A DNA stretch of 15,427 bases. Source: JAZMZS01 sp045580775. GTDB taxonomy: Bacteria > Bacillota > Clostridia > Oscillospirales > CAG-272. The stretch covers positions 1 to 15,427 of the forward strand of contig JAZNOK010000110.1 in assembly GCA_045580775.1 (NCBI GenBank). Direction: 5' to 3'. Below are positions 14,885 through 15,427 of the stretch, piece by piece. The notes under the pieces are model-generated. The model was not told the DNA's origin. It was given only the letters and a program-made list of their open reading frames with translations, and searched no databases. Position numbers and translations under genes: made by a program. Every line of letters begins with the position of its first letter. Within the stretch, counting starts at the first letter, position 1.

Positions 14885-15175
14885 TGTCATTCTATAGGGA
14901 GGCTTTAGGCGACCGAAGAAAGCGACTCGCTGTCGCTCGCATGCATAAGTTCGACTTACCAAATCGAAGATTTGGAGTCTCACTTATCTAAGCGGGAGAT
15001 AGAAGTGACGAATAAATTTAATCCTTACTTTGATCTCCGACTCAGATCCTTCGGTCGCGGATTTTCGCACCTAAACGGTGATGAAGAAAAGCCGCGGAGA
15101 GGAAAAAACAACGAGCAATACGAGGGCAACCCCTTGCCTGAGTAGTGCGACTATGTTTTTGACCCGTCCAGTCGG
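14880..15175. repeat. Nested palindromic repeats downstream of hprK
   Basis: The first frame runs from CCCGCT (14880-14885) to AGCGGG (14991-14996) and contains an inverted B module (14920-14985). Its hairpins are GCGAC/GTCGC (14922-14936), TAAGT/ACTTA (14946-14958) and CCAAATC/GATTTGG (14959-14975). A long linker (15005-15036) resembles 4550-4580. The second frame runs from CCGACT (15037-15042) to AGTCGG (15170-15175) and contains the C module. No gene is seen. Confidence 0.85.
15056..15175. repeat. 120-bp C module, copy 2
   Basis: Differs from 2152-2271 at three of 120 positions. One difference breaks a pair of the long stem (GAAAAGCCGCG instead of GAAAATCCGCG); another lies in the loop of GGCAA/TTGCC. 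It is directly joined to TCCTTCGGT of a first-core-type frame. Confidence 0.85.
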
Positions 15176-15344
15176 GGTGGGGAGGTGCCGTCATAATCGT
15201 TACTTTGCTCTCGCCCTCGTCCATGACATCGGGGGGCGGGGGTGCTGTTTGCACCGATTCTTTTGTAACCTTTGGGGGTGTTTTTGCGACTGTATATTCA
15301 GTACAAGAGTGACACAGGACAAGAGCTGCATTTTCCTATGCAAT

Positions 15345-15365
15345 AAGAAAGTGCCTGACGGCACT
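15345..15365 (-). terminator. Possible leftward terminator
   Basis: A 6-bp stem AGTGCC/GGCACT with loop GTCA is followed on the minus strand by TTCTTATT. It could end a leftward gene beyond the right edge. Bases 15176-15400 otherwise show no supportable gene. Confidence 0.35.
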
Positions 15366-15402
15366 CTGCTACGCTCATAATCGTTTCATTCAAAGTCACA
15401 GC

Positions 15403-15427
15403 CCCGCTGTCATTCTTGAACGAAACG
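15403..15427. repeat. Palindromic repeat cut by the window edge
   Basis: CCCGCTGTCATTCTTGAACG matches the left part of the frame at 1899-1948. The right half is outside the window. Confidence 0.75.

Noticed and set aside
14920..14985. tRNA or tRNA-like cloverleaf in the B module
   Set aside because: It has three hairpins and a GACTC/GAGTC closing pair, but no 7-bp acceptor stem, no T-loop GTTCRA and no proper anticodon arm, and the closing pair competes with the hairpins.
15176..15402. Coding sequence at the right end
   Set aside because: Only short frames that derive partly from repeats; no motif or ribosome site supports a gene.

Overview
The window looks like chromosome from a low-to-moderate GC Firmicute of the class Clostridia, most likely a Ruminococcus-type Oscillospiraceae. 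This rests on the gene content: HPr kinase, class B sortase, a SleB-type wall hydrolase with a copper-amine-oxidase-like domain, chromosomal parA/parB with exact Bacillus-type parS sites, and a split cobalamin methionine synthase. It is inferred from protein families and gene order; no database was searched.

Left block (1-5251): serS, parB and parA all read leftward. parA-parB-serS is an origin-proximal order in many Clostridia. Three exact parS palindromes lie at 2329, 3509 and 4991. parA has a perfect-consensus promoter. The 960-base gap upstream of parA holds repeats, one parS and several DnaA-box-like words. Middle (5252-6240): a secreted SleB-like hydrolase reads rightward, with its own promoter and a strong terminator. 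Then come two leftward units: srtB-rlmA (6653-8534) and an amidohydrolase (8680-9471). Right block (9653-13621): a leftward methionine/one-carbon operon of metF, a stand-alone MetH reactivation-domain gene and metH. Together they supply 5-methyl-THF, methylate homocysteine and repair oxidised cob(II)alamin. hprK (13890-14828) reads rightward from a divergent promoter.

The most unusual content is not protein coding. The intergenic spaces around serS, parB, parA, the hydrolase and hprK are packed with a modular family of palindromic repeats. Each unit is a frame with 5-6 bp terminal arms that differ between copies but stay complementary (CCGACT/AGTCGG, CCCGCT/AGCGGG, CCCACT/AGTGGG, CGCCCT/AGGGCG). 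Inside the frame is one of two core types. In several copies a 66-bp multi-hairpin cassette (module B, five copies, one tandem pair) or a 120-bp module (C, two copies, 117/120 identical) is nested in the frame, and B always sits next to the same AGAT junction. Units are joined by a semi-conserved linker. Two of the three parS sites are duplicated together with such a linker on either side of parB. None of the repeats lies inside a gene or between the tightly packed operon genes.
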